A DNA stretch of 64,000 nucleotides from SAR116 cluster bacterium AG-426-I14 (GCA_003210055.1 QCNS01000003.1:44221-108220), one strand, 5' to 3'. Shown: positions 25,727 to 34,663, numbered from the stretch's first letter. Translations and numbers: made by a program. The notes: a model not told the origin generated them from the sequence alone.

Positions 25727-26498
25727 AATTTAATTTTTTTTCAAAAGGTACAATATTCATTGCTAGATGACTTTCATCGTTATAAATTTTATCTAATTCG
25801 CCTTTAAGAACAAATTTATCAATAAAATCACCAAATTGACTAAAGTCTTCGTATGCATTACTACTTTGATTATTCATTTCAGTAGTTTTCCCGTTATAAA
25901 AGTGCCTTACACTAGCTAGGTCTCTAATTGCTGGACCAATAACTACATCGTGATTATTTAATCTTTTAGCCATTACAGAATAATCTTTTTGACCGAAAGG
26001 AATCCTGTTTGGACATACAACTAAATGAGGGTATATTTGTTGGTACCTTGCTTTCACTTTATCCATACTTCTTATAAAACTTTCAGTTGGAGCAAGGTCA
26101 GCATTACTTAGTGAAGTAGGTATCAAAACACAGTAACTCTCCCCAACTAAATTCCATAATCTTTGAGAGGTTCCAGCAGGTGTATCAATGATGACAACAT
26201 GACCCGTTTTAAACATATTTTGTTTGATAAACTGTTGAACAAGTGAAATATTTGTGTTTTCAAACGCAGCAGTAATTGGGAGAAACTCAATATTAATTTC
26301 AGGATTACTTGCAGATAAAAATTCAGTAGTTGTTCTTTGTAAATCTGTGTCAATAACTGTTATTTTTTCTGGCCTCATTTTTGTTGCTAAAGCCCTTGCT
26401 AACATTATCGTTAAGGTACTTTTACCTACACCACCCTTAACGTTAGCAACAAATATTGATTTTGCTCCATTTTTTATATAATCACTTGATAAAACCAT
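25716..26498 (-). CDS. ParA/Soj-family ATPase
   Basis: ParA-type ATPases position plasmids, chromosomes or large protein complexes by ATP-dependent surface binding. The 260 residues have the deviant Walker A KGGVGKST at 21-28, DTDLQ after strand 2, and IIDTPAGTS as Walker B. Unlike FlhG (encoded at 30547-31323) it is ParA-like in length and lacks the FlhG/MinD C-terminal amphipathic helix. No parB is next to it. The gene lies between fliL-linked genes and a coiled-coil gene, so it may position flagellar or chemosensory complexes, but plain chromosome segregation cannot be excluded. Confidence 0.85.
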   Translation of the reverse strand: MVLSSDYIKNGAKSIFVANVKGGVGKSTLTIMLARALATKMRPEKITVIDTDLQRTTTEFLSASNPEINIEFLPITAAFENTNISLVQQFIKQNMFKTGHVVIIDTPAGTSQRLWNLVGESYCVLIPTSLSNADLAPTESFIRSMDKVKARYQQIYPHLVVCPNRIPFGQKDYSVMAKRLNNHDVVIGPAIRDLASVRHFYNGKTTEMNNQSSNAYEDFSQFGDFIDKFVLKGELDKIYNDESHLAMNIVPFEKKLNSKK

Positions 26499-26516
26499 AA
26501 TTTGTCCTCTTAAAGT

Positions 26517-26894
26517 TTAAATATTCTTTAACGACTTTATTAATTTTATAGCTTTTTCATATAATTCAAACTCTTTTGTAACTTTATCTAATTTAAGAGA
26601 AACGTGTTCTTTTTTAGTATTAAAACTAGTTTCAATAGAGTTAAGTTTTTCTATAAGTTTTGTTTTTTCATGTTCAAGATTTTGTAAATCAACGATTATA
26701 TTATTTATGACGTCAAAATTTTGAAAAACACTATTATCTAAAAATTCATCCTTATTGTTTTCAATTATATTATTATTATTTTCAGAGGGGTTGGTATCTA
26801 AATTAGCAGAAGTCTTAGTATCGGAATCCATTTCCTGTTGGAGCTTTTTCCAACCACCTTTTCTTGTCAAAACATTTACTTCATAATTGTCCAT
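26517..26894 (-). CDS. Coiled-coil hypothetical protein upstream of parA
   Basis: The 125-residue protein has an N-terminal basic patch (TRKGGWKKLQQEM), an Asn/Ser/Asp-rich linker at about 24-50, and a C-terminal coiled coil from about 60 to 120 with regular Leu/Ile spacing. I do not recognise a family. It lies 18 bases upstream of the ParA gene on the same strand, so it may be the ParA partner or adaptor. Confidence 0.6.
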   Translation of the reverse strand: MDNYEVNVLTRKGGWKKLQQEMDSDTKTSANLDTNPSENNNNIIENNKDEFLDNSVFQNFDVINNIIVDLQNLEHEKTKLIEKLNSIETSFNTKKEHVSLKLDKVTKEFELYEKAIKLIKSLKNI

Positions 26895-27003
26895 ATGGAT
26901 TATTTTATTTTATAAATGAATAAATGTCTATAACTAATTGAATTAAAACGTATTTTTTATTAACATACAATATGTTGTGTTTTTTTTATAAAAAAAACAT
27001 TAT

Positions 27004-27312
27004 TTAGTCTTGTATTTCTCTTTTACATTTAAAACTTGTCATACATTGAGCTGTTGGTTGGAAAACTGTTACATCTTTTCCTTTTAATTGTCTTTTAAAA
27101 ATACATTTAAAACCATCTTTTTCTCCATCTTTAATATTAACTTCTACTTTTTTTAATCTACATGTTTCATATTTTTTATATTCTTTATGAACAGTTTTTG
27201 ATTTTCCATATATTTTACCTCCTGCATTGGTATAATTTATTTGGCTAGAAAATAGAAGCAAAACAATAACTAAGAATGATTTTATAAAAATTTTAATATA
27301 TTTATTTTTCAT
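27004..27312 (-). CDS. Exported small Cys-containing protein, unknown
   Basis: The 102-residue product begins with a signal peptide (KNKYIKIFIKSFLVIVLLLF) and is basic, with four Cys in the mature part (ETCRL, FKCIF, AQCMT, FKCKRE) that could make two disulfides in the periplasm. The frame is open further upstream, but the ATG at 27312 overlaps the end of the preceding gene by 11 bases and gives a clean signal peptide, so I use it. No family recognised. Confidence 0.6.
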   Translation of the reverse strand: MKNKYIKIFIKSFLVIVLLLFSSQINYTNAGGKIYGKSKTVHKEYKKYETCRLKKVEVNIKDGEKDGFKCIFKRQLKGKDVTVFQPTAQCMTSFKCKREIQD

Positions 27313-27487
27313 CTTTACCTGGTAAATAAGCCTTTCCTTGAATAGCAATTGCACCCATTTTTTTAAAAAAATCAGAATTTTCATCAACGAATTTCTCTAT
27401 TTTTTCTTTAATAGCAGCCTCTGCGTCTTCCTGATTTTTTTTTTCAATGTTAGCAACTCCGTCTATAATCCAATGTACTTTATACAT
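27302..27487 (-). CDS. Small acidic/basic hypothetical protein
   Basis: This 61-residue cytoplasmic protein begins MYKVHWIIDG and contains a charged helix (EDAEAAIKEKIEKFV). An ATG 12 bases upstream is part of the ribosome-binding site; GGAGG sits 6 bases before the chosen ATG and also forms the end of the Sel1-like gene. The family is not recognised. Overlap with both neighbours shows tight coupling. Confidence 0.6.
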   Translation of the reverse strand: MYKVHWIIDGVANIEKKNQEDAEAAIKEKIEKFVDENSDFFKKMGAIAIQGKAYLPGKDEK

Positions 27488-27488
27488 T

Positions 27489-28124
27489 TTAACCTCCAAT
27501 CTTATTTATTTTCTTAAAAATTTTATTTGATTGTTTTTGGGCATCTATTATTTCTTCAGCAGATAATTCATTAATTATTTTGTCTCTTTTTTTTGCAGCA
27601 CTTTTTATTCCAGAAGCTACAGCAATATTATACCATTTATAGGCGTTTATGTAATCTATTTCTTCTGATAATTCTATATGCCATTTAGCTATTTGTATAA
27701 TTGCCAATTTATTTTTTTCCATAGCATGTTTTTCTAAAAACTTTTTTATATTTTCATTTATTTCAATTTTTTCTTTCTCATCTAAATAATTTTCAAGTAA
27801 TTTAATAATTTTTTTTGAGTTCTTAAAACCTCCTAAATCTGATATGGCAGACCAGAAATAGGCTTTTTCAAAATTTTGTGGGGTAATGTTGCCAGAGTAT
27901 AAGATTTGAGAATATAAATATTGTGCATTAATAATATTCTTATTGGACAAGGTTTCTAATGCATTTATTGCTTCATCAAATTTTTTCTGATTTAATAATT
28001 TGTGAACTTCTTTTATCTCAAAAGTCTTATTTGATGAAAAAACTTGAACACTTATAAAGTTTTGAGACAAAAAGATAGCTAGAATTATAAAAATTTTTGT
28101 CAAGTTTTTTGTTTTATTTAACAA
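27489..28124 (-). CDS. Exported Sel1/TPR-like repeat protein
   Basis: The 211-residue protein has a signal peptide followed by helical repeats. HKLLNQKKFDEAINALETLS is a TPR/Sel1-like unit, NIINAQYLYSQILYSGN and EKAYFWSAISDLGG form another, and NAYKWYNIAVASGIKSA is a typical Sel1 unit near the end. Such proteins act as periplasmic scaffolds. The stop codon is embedded in the Shine-Dalgarno sequence of the next small gene, so both are expressed together. Confidence 0.65.
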   Translation of the reverse strand: MLNKTKNLTKIFIILAIFLSQNFISVQVFSSNKTFEIKEVHKLLNQKKFDEAINALETLSNKNIINAQYLYSQILYSGNITPQNFEKAYFWSAISDLGGFKNSKKIIKLLENYLDEKEKIEINENIKKFLEKHAMEKNKLAIIQIAKWHIELSEEIDYINAYKWYNIAVASGIKSAAKKRDKIINELSAEEIIDAQKQSNKIFKKINKIGG

Positions 28125-28128
28125 TAAT

Positions 28129-28521
28129 CTATCTTCCAGCCATCATAATTAATTGAAGTTGAACAACTCTAATTTTAAAATTTGAATTACCTTTTCTCTC
28201 ATATACTACAATTTTTGGTCTTTTAGTATCTAATTTTTGAAACTCCAAAACCATCTCATCAGGAAGAAATACACCATATTTATTAAGAGTTAATATTGGA
28301 TCATCTCTAAACTCTTCTTTGAAATCAGGATCGATCCATATTCTCGCTAAAACTCGTCCAAGTATATCTGGAAGAAACTTTTTAACTTCTTGTCTGTTTT
28401 CAAGAAAAATTTCTTTATCTACAAGATTTAAAACATCGTTTCTCTTCTCAAACTTTACAGGTAAGTTTGGTTTTTTATTTTTTGAAACGACTAGTTCTCT
28501 ACTTTTTGGTATTGAATTCAT
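28129..28521 (-). CDS. Protein with a nitrile-hydratase-like-leader (NHLP-like) segment, unknown function
   Basis: The 130-residue protein has a basic N-terminus and a central segment, residues 58-90 (LARIWIDPDFKEEFRDDP then LTLNKYGVFLP), matching the NHLP/nitrile-hydratase-alpha pattern of Ala-Arg-x-Trp-x-Asp-Pro-x-Phe, a DP helix and Leu-Pro. The end (VVQLQLIMMAGR) has no GG cleavage site or Cys/Ser/Thr-rich core peptide, and no RiPP-modifying enzyme is nearby, so it is more likely a repurposed fold than a peptide precursor. It is first in the minus-strand operon leading to the Sel1-like gene, 110 bases from the divergent hook-type gene. Confidence 0.55.
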   Translation of the reverse strand: MNSIPKSRELVVSKNKKPNLPVKFEKRNDVLNLVDKEIFLENRQEVKKFLPDILGRVLARIWIDPDFKEEFRDDPILTLNKYGVFLPDEMVLEFQKLDTKRPKIVVYERKGNSNFKIRVVQLQLIMMAGR

Positions 28522-28591
28522 AAATTAAATAAAATTAATATATCATAAAACGTATTTTTTCAAATTTTGTTTAAAATTTTATATCAAATAA

Positions 28592-28607
28592 TGGCATAAT
28601 TATTGCA
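28592..28607 (+). promoter_or_regulatory. Sigma-54 (-24/-12) promoter upstream of a rod/hook gene
   Basis: TGGCAT-AATTA-TTGCA, with GG and GC separated by exactly 10 bases, lies 24 bases before the ATG of the hook-type gene at 28632. Confidence 0.85.
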
Positions 28608-28631
28608 AAATCCTTAAAAGGTAATTAAATA

Positions 28632-29447
28632 ATGTTAAATACAATTAAAAGTGCGTTAAATTCAAATCTAAGAGGTATTTCTCTTATCTCTAATAATATT
28701 GCTAATTCAAATACGACTGCTTTTAAAAAAAGCAACTCTAATTTTTCGGACATATATTCAACTACAGTTAATACTGGACCTAATACTTTTGCTGGTATGG
28801 GTGTTACAAATGATGATCCAAGAAAACAAATGAATCAAGGTGCTTTAAAAGCTACTGGTGGAGCATTGGACTTAGCTATTAGTGGTCTTGGTTTTTTTAC
28901 ATTAACAAGTGAAGCTGATATTCAAAAGCCATATTTTACAAGGGATGGTTCTTTTCAATTACTTAAAAATGGTGAGATTGTAAATTCAGATGGTCTTAAC
29001 TTAATGGCTCATAAAGTTGATGTGTCTGGTTCATTTAATCCATTTGCGATTGAAAAAGTTATTGTACCCCCAATTAAAGTAATAAATGGTAAAGATTTAA
29101 TTTTATCAAATGTTAACGTTTCGCCTTCTGGGGTATTAAAAGCTGTATATGGTTTAGATGTAGAAGAAGTTATTTCAAAAATTCCCTTAGCAAGTTTTGA
29201 AGATAGTCCAAAGTTAAAAACTGAAGGAAATAATCTTTACAGAAGTTCTCCTGGTTCAGGGCTTCCAAGCTATGGTTTGGCGGTTGATGGAACATTTGGT
29301 GAGATTGTACCTGGGTTTTTAGAAGCTTCAAATGTAAAGATCACAGATGAATTGGTAGATATGATTAAATTTCAACAAGCTTTTTCAGGAAACTCTAGAT
29401 TACTACAAACTGAGATTGATATAACTAACAGACTAATAAATAGATAA
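28632..29447 (+). CDS. Flagellar hook-basal-body family protein, extra FlgE/FlgF/FlgG-like paralogue
   Basis: The 271 residues have the axial-protein termini: an N-terminal SNNIANSNTTAFKKS segment, a central LDLAISGLGFF motif, and a C-terminal GFLEASNVKITDELVDMIKFQQAF helix. It is therefore a rod or hook subunit exported by the flagellar type III system. FlgE, FlgF and FlgG are all encoded elsewhere in the window, so this is an additional paralogue; length is closest to FlgF/FlgG. It is a single-gene plus-strand unit behind its own sigma-54 promoter, ending two bases from a convergent gene. Confidence 0.85.
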   Translation: MLNTIKSALNSNLRGISLISNNIANSNTTAFKKSNSNFSDIYSTTVNTGPNTFAGMGVTNDDPRKQMNQGALKATGGALDLAISGLGFFTLTSEADIQKPYFTRDGSFQLLKNGEIVNSDGLNLMAHKVDVSGSFNPFAIEKVIVPPIKVINGKDLILSNVNVSPSGVLKAVYGLDVEEVISKIPLASFEDSPKLKTEGNNLYRSSPGSGLPSYGLAVDGTFGEIVPGFLEASNVKITDELVDMIKFQQAFSGNSRLLQTEIDITNRLINR

Positions 29448-29449
29448 AA

Positions 29450-29830
29450 TTAAAATATTGGTATAAAAATCTGATAACTTAATATTTTACTTTTCACTTC
29501 TTGATCAATGAATAAAACACCTTGAGCATTAACGTTTAATTTATCCTGTATATAGATCACAATTTTTGCTGGTTTATCAGACTTATTTGAAAATTGAATA
29601 GGTAAAGAATTAAAGAACTCGTTGTTGATCCTTAAATTTCCTTCCATAATAGCTCTATCATGTTTAATTAAAATTTCTTCTTTGATGTTAGTATCTTTGT
29701 TAGAAATAAAGAGATTACATCTACCTTTGTAAATATTTAATAAGCTGCAGGATAAGTGAAAACAATAAATTTCAGAGTTACTCTCATATTGAGCTTCTGC
29801 AGTTTGTATTAGCATTTCTAATTTATACAT
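29450..29830 (-). CDS. Hypothetical protein at the end of the flhA-flhF-flhG-fliA operon
   Basis: The 126-residue protein begins MYKLEMLIQTAEAQYE and is mostly predicted beta strands. It resembles no family I can name. It follows fliA by three bases on the same strand, so it is very likely expressed with the flagellar regulators. Confidence 0.6.
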   Translation of the reverse strand: MYKLEMLIQTAEAQYESNSEIYCFHLSCSLLNIYKGRCNLFISNKDTNIKEEILIKHDRAIMEGNLRINNEFFNSLPIQFSNKSDKPAKIVIYIQDKLNVNAQGVLFIDQEVKSKILSYQIFIPIF

Positions 29831-29833
29831 TTT

Positions 29834-30544
29834 CTAATTTTGAAGTTTTTTATCAATAAAATCTCTAACTTTTTTTATAGCATTACTTTTGATTTGTGAG
29901 ATCCTCCCTGTAGAAACGTCCAAAATTTCTGCAATTTCATATATATTTAATTCTTCTACAAAATAAAGTTGAATAACCAAGCCTTCTTTTTCCTCTAAGT
30001 TTTTTAATGCATCTTTCAAAAGTTCTTTTAATTCGTTTTCGCTTACTTGTTCTTCTGGTGAGCTGTCTTTTGCAACAAACCAATGTGAAAATTCATCGTA
30101 AGCGTCATCCAAATTATTAATAGTATTTGCCTGAAATGCTGTTTCCCATTCAAAAAACTTACTCTCACTTATACCTAGTTTTTCTGAAATTTCGTATGTG
30201 TTTGGATCTCTTCCAAGTTTTTGTTTTAATACTTCTTTAACTTTATCGGTGTTTTGTTTCATTTTAATTGTGGTTCGACAAAGATTTGAATTTTTTCTCA
30301 AATAATCAAGAATTTCACCTTTTATTCTTAAATTAGCATAAGATGAAAAAGTAGCATCTTTTTGTGGTTTATAATTTTGAGCTGCGGAAATTAAACCAAT
30401 CATACCAATTTGAATTAAATCATCAATATCAATTATTGATTGGACTCTGCCGTGTAAAAACCAAGCAATTTTTTTTACAAGTGCCAAGTTTTCCTTCACC
30501 AATGTTTCAACATTTGGAGTGCTGATTTTTGAATAGTTATTCAT
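29834..30544 (-). CDS. fliA: RNA polymerase sigma factor FliA (sigma-28)
   Basis: FliA transcribes late flagellar genes such as flagellin once FlgM is exported. The 236 residues contain region 2 (IDDLIQIGMIGLISAAQNY, about 40-58, then FSSYANLRIKGEILDYLR), region 3 and region 4 with a helix-turn-helix (IYEIAEILDVSTGRISQIKS, about 201-220). Length matches enterobacterial and Vibrio FliA. The flgM gene is in the same window at 37748. It lies 2 bases after flhG, in operon with flhF and flhA. Confidence 0.95.
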   Translation of the reverse strand: MNNYSKISTPNVETLVKENLALVKKIAWFLHGRVQSIIDIDDLIQIGMIGLISAAQNYKPQKDATFSSYANLRIKGEILDYLRKNSNLCRTTIKMKQNTDKVKEVLKQKLGRDPNTYEISEKLGISESKFFEWETAFQANTINNLDDAYDEFSHWFVAKDSSPEEQVSENELKELLKDALKNLEEKEGLVIQLYFVEELNIYEIAEILDVSTGRISQIKSNAIKKVRDFIDKKLQN

Positions 30545-30546
30545 TG

Positions 30547-31323
30547 TTAATCTTCAAAAAACTTAATGCCTTTAATTTCATTTGATTTAATCATTTCTAA
30601 ATTTTTATATAAATTTTCAAAGGACATAATTTCATCTTTATTTAATTTATCGGAAACAACAGGTTTTCTAGAAATTATGGAGTTTTTGACTCTTTGAGAT
30701 ATTTTAAGTCCTCCTAAGAATGTAGACTTAATATCAAGATATTTTGAGAAAATTACTTCAAATCTATCATAATAACTTTTTGCATGAAGGTCATTATTAC
30801 TATTATTAACAAATATACCATAATTTTCTAATTTATGATCAAAATGTGCTGCCTTCATTAAACCATAGGCGTCTACAAAACTTGTTGGTTCAGGAACTAC
30901 AACCACAACATTTTTATTTGAAGCTGCCATAAAAGCTGTTGAAGAGGTGTCTGCTCCAGCACCTACATCAATTATCATTATATCATAACTTTTTTTTAAA
31001 CCACTAAAACTTTTAATGATTTTAAATCTTTCTGTTTCATTGAGATTTAGCATATTATGTATAGCACTTCCACCTGAAATAAAATCTAATTTAGAATTAA
31101 CCTTTATAGGAATTTTATTTAAATTTGTTTGTCCACTTACAAAATCATCAATGTTTTTTTCAGGATTTATTCCCAAAATGATATGTGCGTTGGCCATTCC
31201 TAAATCAGCGTCGAGTAATAAAACTCTCTTTCCATTTTTAGCTGCTGTTAAAGCAAGGTTTACGGCAATAGTTGTTTTACCTACGCCTCCTTTACCACTA
31301 GATATTGCTATGCTTTCTGTCAT
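30547..31323 (-). CDS. flhG: Flagellar number regulator FlhG (FleN/YlxH), MinD-like ATPase
   Basis: FlhG is a ParA/MinD-type ATPase that limits flagellar number and, in polar flagellates, restrains the master regulator. The 258 residues show Walker A SGKGGVGKTT at 9-18, LLLDADLGMANAHI and Walker B IMIIDVGAGAD. The following VVVPEPTSFVDAYGL is the typical FlhG/FleN segment. Adjacent flhF (upstream) and fliA (downstream) give the standard polar order flhA-flhF-flhG-fliA. Confidence 0.94.
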   Translation of the reverse strand: MTESIAISSGKGGVGKTTIAVNLALTAAKNGKRVLLLDADLGMANAHIILGINPEKNIDDFVSGQTNLNKIPIKVNSKLDFISGGSAIHNMLNLNETERFKIIKSFSGLKKSYDIMIIDVGAGADTSSTAFMAASNKNVVVVVPEPTSFVDAYGLMKAAHFDHKLENYGIFVNNSNNDLHAKSYYDRFEVIFSKYLDIKSTFLGGLKISQRVKNSIISRKPVVSDKLNKDEIMSFENLYKNLEMIKSNEIKGIKFFED

Positions 31324-31346
31324 TTTTAATCAAACCTAATTTTCTA

Positions 31347-32534
31347 CTATATTTCTTTCATATATTGTGCCAAAATTTCTTCTTTAGCAAAAGCTAATGC
31401 GTCAATTATATTTTTTGATGATGATAATAAACCAATTTTTGAATTTATTTCAGCAAAGATTGATAATTCTTCAGACCCTACATAACTTTCATCTAACTTG
31501 GTAAGTGCTACGATAGGTTGCAAATTTCTGTAAAGTTCCATTTGATCTGATAATGATCTTCTATTAGCATTTGCTGGAATGGCTAAAATAAGGCTATAAT
31601 TTATATTTTCTGATGTATCTTCTAAATAATTCATAAAATCTTCGTTAAGAATAAATTCTCTTGAGACATCAATAATTAATTTTCTATTTTTATTTGCATT
31701 TAGAAACTTTTTTAAATCATTTATATTTGAAAGTGAGTGAACATTAATATTTAATAATCTACCAAAGTTTATCAAATCTGTCACATTGTTAGCAGATTTA
31801 GAAGAAAAATTAATTAGGGAAATATTTTTAGTTTCATTCATGTAAGTTTTATTATCCAACAAATAGGAAACTATTTTGGATGATAGTGTTGTTTTACCTA
31901 CTCCTGAAAAACCTGTCACAAATATAACATCGGATTCATTGATTTTCTCTTTTGAGGGAAACACTAATTTTTTTGATATTAATTTATAAAAATTAATTTC
32001 ATTTTTAGGCATTTCTAAAAACTCTAATTTCTTAAATATCGAAATTATGATTTGTTTTGAAAATCCTTTTCTTACCAATTTTAGATAAAGCGATTTATCT
32101 AAAGAACTTGACACACAATCAATATCAGTAATAACCATATTGTTTAAAAGAGTTATTATATCATTTTTAAATTCATTCATGATATCAAAATTAATATAAT
32201 CATTTTTGTTTAATTCATTTTTTTCAATTATATCTTCATTTGTATTTTCAATCTTTCCAAGATTATTATCTTTGTTATTCTCTTTGTCATAACTTTTCTT
32301 TTTATTTTGTTCTATTGGTTGTTTTGTAAAAAGTTCTTTGAATTTCAATTTTTCAGATGAAGTTTTATTATTTTTTTGAGATTTAAGTATATCTGTTATA
32401 TCGTTTGACCCTACAATTTCAATTTTACCGTTTAATTTTTTTGTCGAGAGTATTACAGCATCTTTCCCTAGTACTTTTGATATTTCATCCATGGCAGATA
32501 AACTATCTTCTGAAATAACTTTATGTTGTGTCAT
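31347..32534 (-). CDS. flhF: Flagellar SRP-family GTPase FlhF
   Basis: FlhF is the SRP-type GTPase that marks the site of polar flagellar assembly. The 395 residues have a long basic/Asn-rich linker (about 55-120) that is typical of FlhF, then an N domain and a G domain with P-loop GFSGVGKTT at 208-216, a weaker DVS/DTSE region, and TKLDESYVGSEELS as the nucleotide-specificity loop. It lies between flhA and flhG. Confidence 0.92.
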   Translation of the reverse strand: MTQHKVISEDSLSAMDEISKVLGKDAVILSTKKLNGKIEIVGSNDITDILKSQKNNKTSSEKLKFKELFTKQPIEQNKKKSYDKENNKDNNLGKIENTNEDIIEKNELNKNDYINFDIMNEFKNDIITLLNNMVITDIDCVSSSLDKSLYLKLVRKGFSKQIIISIFKKLEFLEMPKNEINFYKLISKKLVFPSKEKINESDVIFVTGFSGVGKTTLSSKIVSYLLDNKTYMNETKNISLINFSSKSANNVTDLINFGRLLNINVHSLSNINDLKKFLNANKNRKLIIDVSREFILNEDFMNYLEDTSENINYSLILAIPANANRRSLSDQMELYRNLQPIVALTKLDESYVGSEELSIFAEINSKIGLLSSSKNIIDALAFAKEEILAQYMKEI

Positions 32535-32551
32535 ATTCTTTCTCCAAATTT

Positions 32552-34663
32552 TTAAATATTTTTTTGTTCTTCATCAGATCCTATTGTTGCAACAACTTCA
32601 ATTTTCTTATTATCTGGAAGTTCTGTGAAGGAGAGTACATCCAAATTATCAATGTGTTGTCTTAACATTAAGGAAATATCTTTTCTTATACTTGGTGCCG
32701 TGATTAAAACTGGTTTTTTATTTTCAGCTTGAAGTTTTTCAAATGTTTGATTAATTAAGGTCACAATTTTTTGAACTAGATTAGACTCAAGTATAAGACC
32801 ATTTTCTCCCGATTGTTTTGCAATATTTAATATCATTTGTTCTAAATCACCTGAAAATGTAATTATTGGTAATGGAGTGTTTAAAGGGGCAATTTGTTGA
32901 ATAAGAAGACCAATTATTGATGGTCTTACAATTTCAGATAATTCAATATTTGATAAGTTTTTATTATTTACACCGGACAATATTTCAAGTATTTTTCTTA
33001 AATCACTTATAGGTATTCTCTCTTCCAATAACAGCTTTAAAATAGCAGTTATTACATTTAGAGGAAAAACTTTTGGAACTGTTGAAGTCACCAACTGAGG
33101 AGAAGTTTTTGATAGATTATCTAATAATGATTGCACTTCATCTTGTCCGATTAACTCACTAGCGTGCTTGTTAAGAATTTGATTTAAATGAGTTGCAATT
33201 ACTGACTCTGGCTCTACAACCATATAACCTAAACTTTCTGCTCTTGATTGTTGATGTTTTTCTATCCAAGTTGATTCCATATTAAAGCTAGGATCTTTAA
33301 CATCAATTCCTTCAATTTTCATTTGTGAATTATCACTTGGTATTGCCAAAAGAAGTTGTGGATAAACTTTATCTTCGCCAACAATTGTCTGCCCAATTCT
33401 AATTCTGTAGCCATTGGACTCTAATGTAAGATCATCTCTAACCCTTACAGATGGAATAATAAAACCGAGTTCTTTAGACAATTGTTTTCTTACACCTGTA
33501 ATTCTAGATATTAATGGACCGTCATTATTGTCATCTACCATTTGAATGAGACCATAACCAAGTTGCATCGAAACTTGAGAATTATCAGAAATTTCATCAA
33601 GTTCAATAGTATTTGCATCTGTATTTTTATTTTCAAAATTGTAATTATCATCTTGGGAAATATCATCAGCTGACACATCTTTTCTATTAAGATAATACCA
33701 AACACCAAAAGCTATGGAACCCGCTATTAAAAATAATAAGTTTGGCATTCCAGGTATAATTCCTATTAGGAATAATACAGCAGAGCTTGGTAACCAAGCT
33801 TGTTTAACTCCTATTTGAGAACCAATTTGTTCAGATAAATCGTGATTCGAAGAAATTCTAGTTACAATTATTGCAGTTGCGATTGCCAACAAAAGTGATG
33901 GTATCTGTGCCACTAAGCCATCGCCTACGGAAAGAATAATATAATTTTCTGCAGCAATTGATATAGGTAAATCGTGCTGACCAATTCCAATAGTTAGTCC
34001 ACCAATAATATTTATCAAAAGTATTAATATGCCAGCAATTGCGTCACCTTTAACGAACTTTGAAGCACCATCCATTGCTCCATAAAAATCTGCCTCTTTT
34101 GCAATATCTTCTCTTCTTGTTTTAGCTTCCTCACTTGTTAGAAGACCTGCATTCAAATCTGCATCAATAGCCATCTGTTTACCAGGCATTGCATCCAAGG
34201 TAAATCGAGCTGATACTTCTGAAACTCTTCCTGCTCCTTTTGTTACAACTACAAGATTAATAATGATTAAAATAGCAAATACAAATATACCAACCACATA
34301 ATTTCCTGCTATAACAAATGCTCCAAAAGCTTCAATTACATGACCTGCAGCGTCTGGACCGGTATGCCCTTTACTTAAAACTATTCTTGTGGAGGCAACG
34401 TTAAGACCGAGCCTTAATATAGTGGCAAACAATAAAACTGTTGGAAAGCTAGAAAAGTCTAATGGTCTAAAAGTATGTAATGCAACCATTAAAATTAATA
34501 GTGATAAAAGAATATTTGTTGTAAAAAACAAGTCTAATAAATAAGCAGGTAATGGTATTACCATCATTACAACTAACAACAAAATACCTAATGGCAAAGC
34601 TAAAGACTTTAACTTTTCATAAATAAATAAGGATAAATTAGAATTATTTGTTGTCAAATTCAT
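32552..34663 (-). CDS. flhA: Flagellar type III export apparatus protein FlhA
   Basis: FlhA forms the nonameric export gate ring. The 703 residues have an N-terminal region with about eight membrane helices, the FHIPEP-family stretches DAMPGKQMAIDADLNAGLLT and READFYG-like (KEADFYGAMDGASKFVKGDAIAG), and a large cytoplasmic C-terminal domain with YGLIQMVDD and PSVRVRDD. Length is normal. It begins the operon, behind a sigma-54 promoter about 85 bases upstream, and is divergent from flgP. Confidence 0.96.
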   Translation of the reverse strand: MNLTTNNSNLSLFIYEKLKSLALPLGILLLVVMMVIPLPAYLLDLFFTTNILLSLLILMVALHTFRPLDFSSFPTVLLFATILRLGLNVASTRIVLSKGHTGPDAAGHVIEAFGAFVIAGNYVVGIFVFAILIIINLVVVTKGAGRVSEVSARFTLDAMPGKQMAIDADLNAGLLTSEEAKTRREDIAKEADFYGAMDGASKFVKGDAIAGILILLINIIGGLTIGIGQHDLPISIAAENYIILSVGDGLVAQIPSLLLAIATAIIVTRISSNHDLSEQIGSQIGVKQAWLPSSAVLFLIGIIPGMPNLLFLIAGSIAFGVWYYLNRKDVSADDISQDDNYNFENKNTDANTIELDEISDNSQVSMQLGYGLIQMVDDNNDGPLISRITGVRKQLSKELGFIIPSVRVRDDLTLESNGYRIRIGQTIVGEDKVYPQLLLAIPSDNSQMKIEGIDVKDPSFNMESTWIEKHQQSRAESLGYMVVEPESVIATHLNQILNKHASELIGQDEVQSLLDNLSKTSPQLVTSTVPKVFPLNVITAILKLLLEERIPISDLRKILEILSGVNNKNLSNIELSEIVRPSIIGLLIQQIAPLNTPLPIITFSGDLEQMILNIAKQSGENGLILESNLVQKIVTLINQTFEKLQAENKKPVLITAPSIRKDISLMLRQHIDNLDVLSFTELPDNKKIEVVATIGSDEEQKNI

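Noticed and set aside
25716..26498. FlhG/MinD identity for the ParA-type gene
   Set aside because: A clear flhG is present at 30547-31323, and this protein has ParA-type layout without a MinD-like C-terminal helix.
26962..26976. AACATA-CAA-TATGTT inverted repeat upstream of the coiled-coil gene
   Set aside because: Six-base arms in a very AT-rich gap are expected by chance and no regulator is known to match.
27313..27387. 25-codon N-terminal extension of the small exported protein gene
   Set aside because: It overlaps the preceding gene and hides the signal peptide; the ATG at 27312 gives a normal exported protein.
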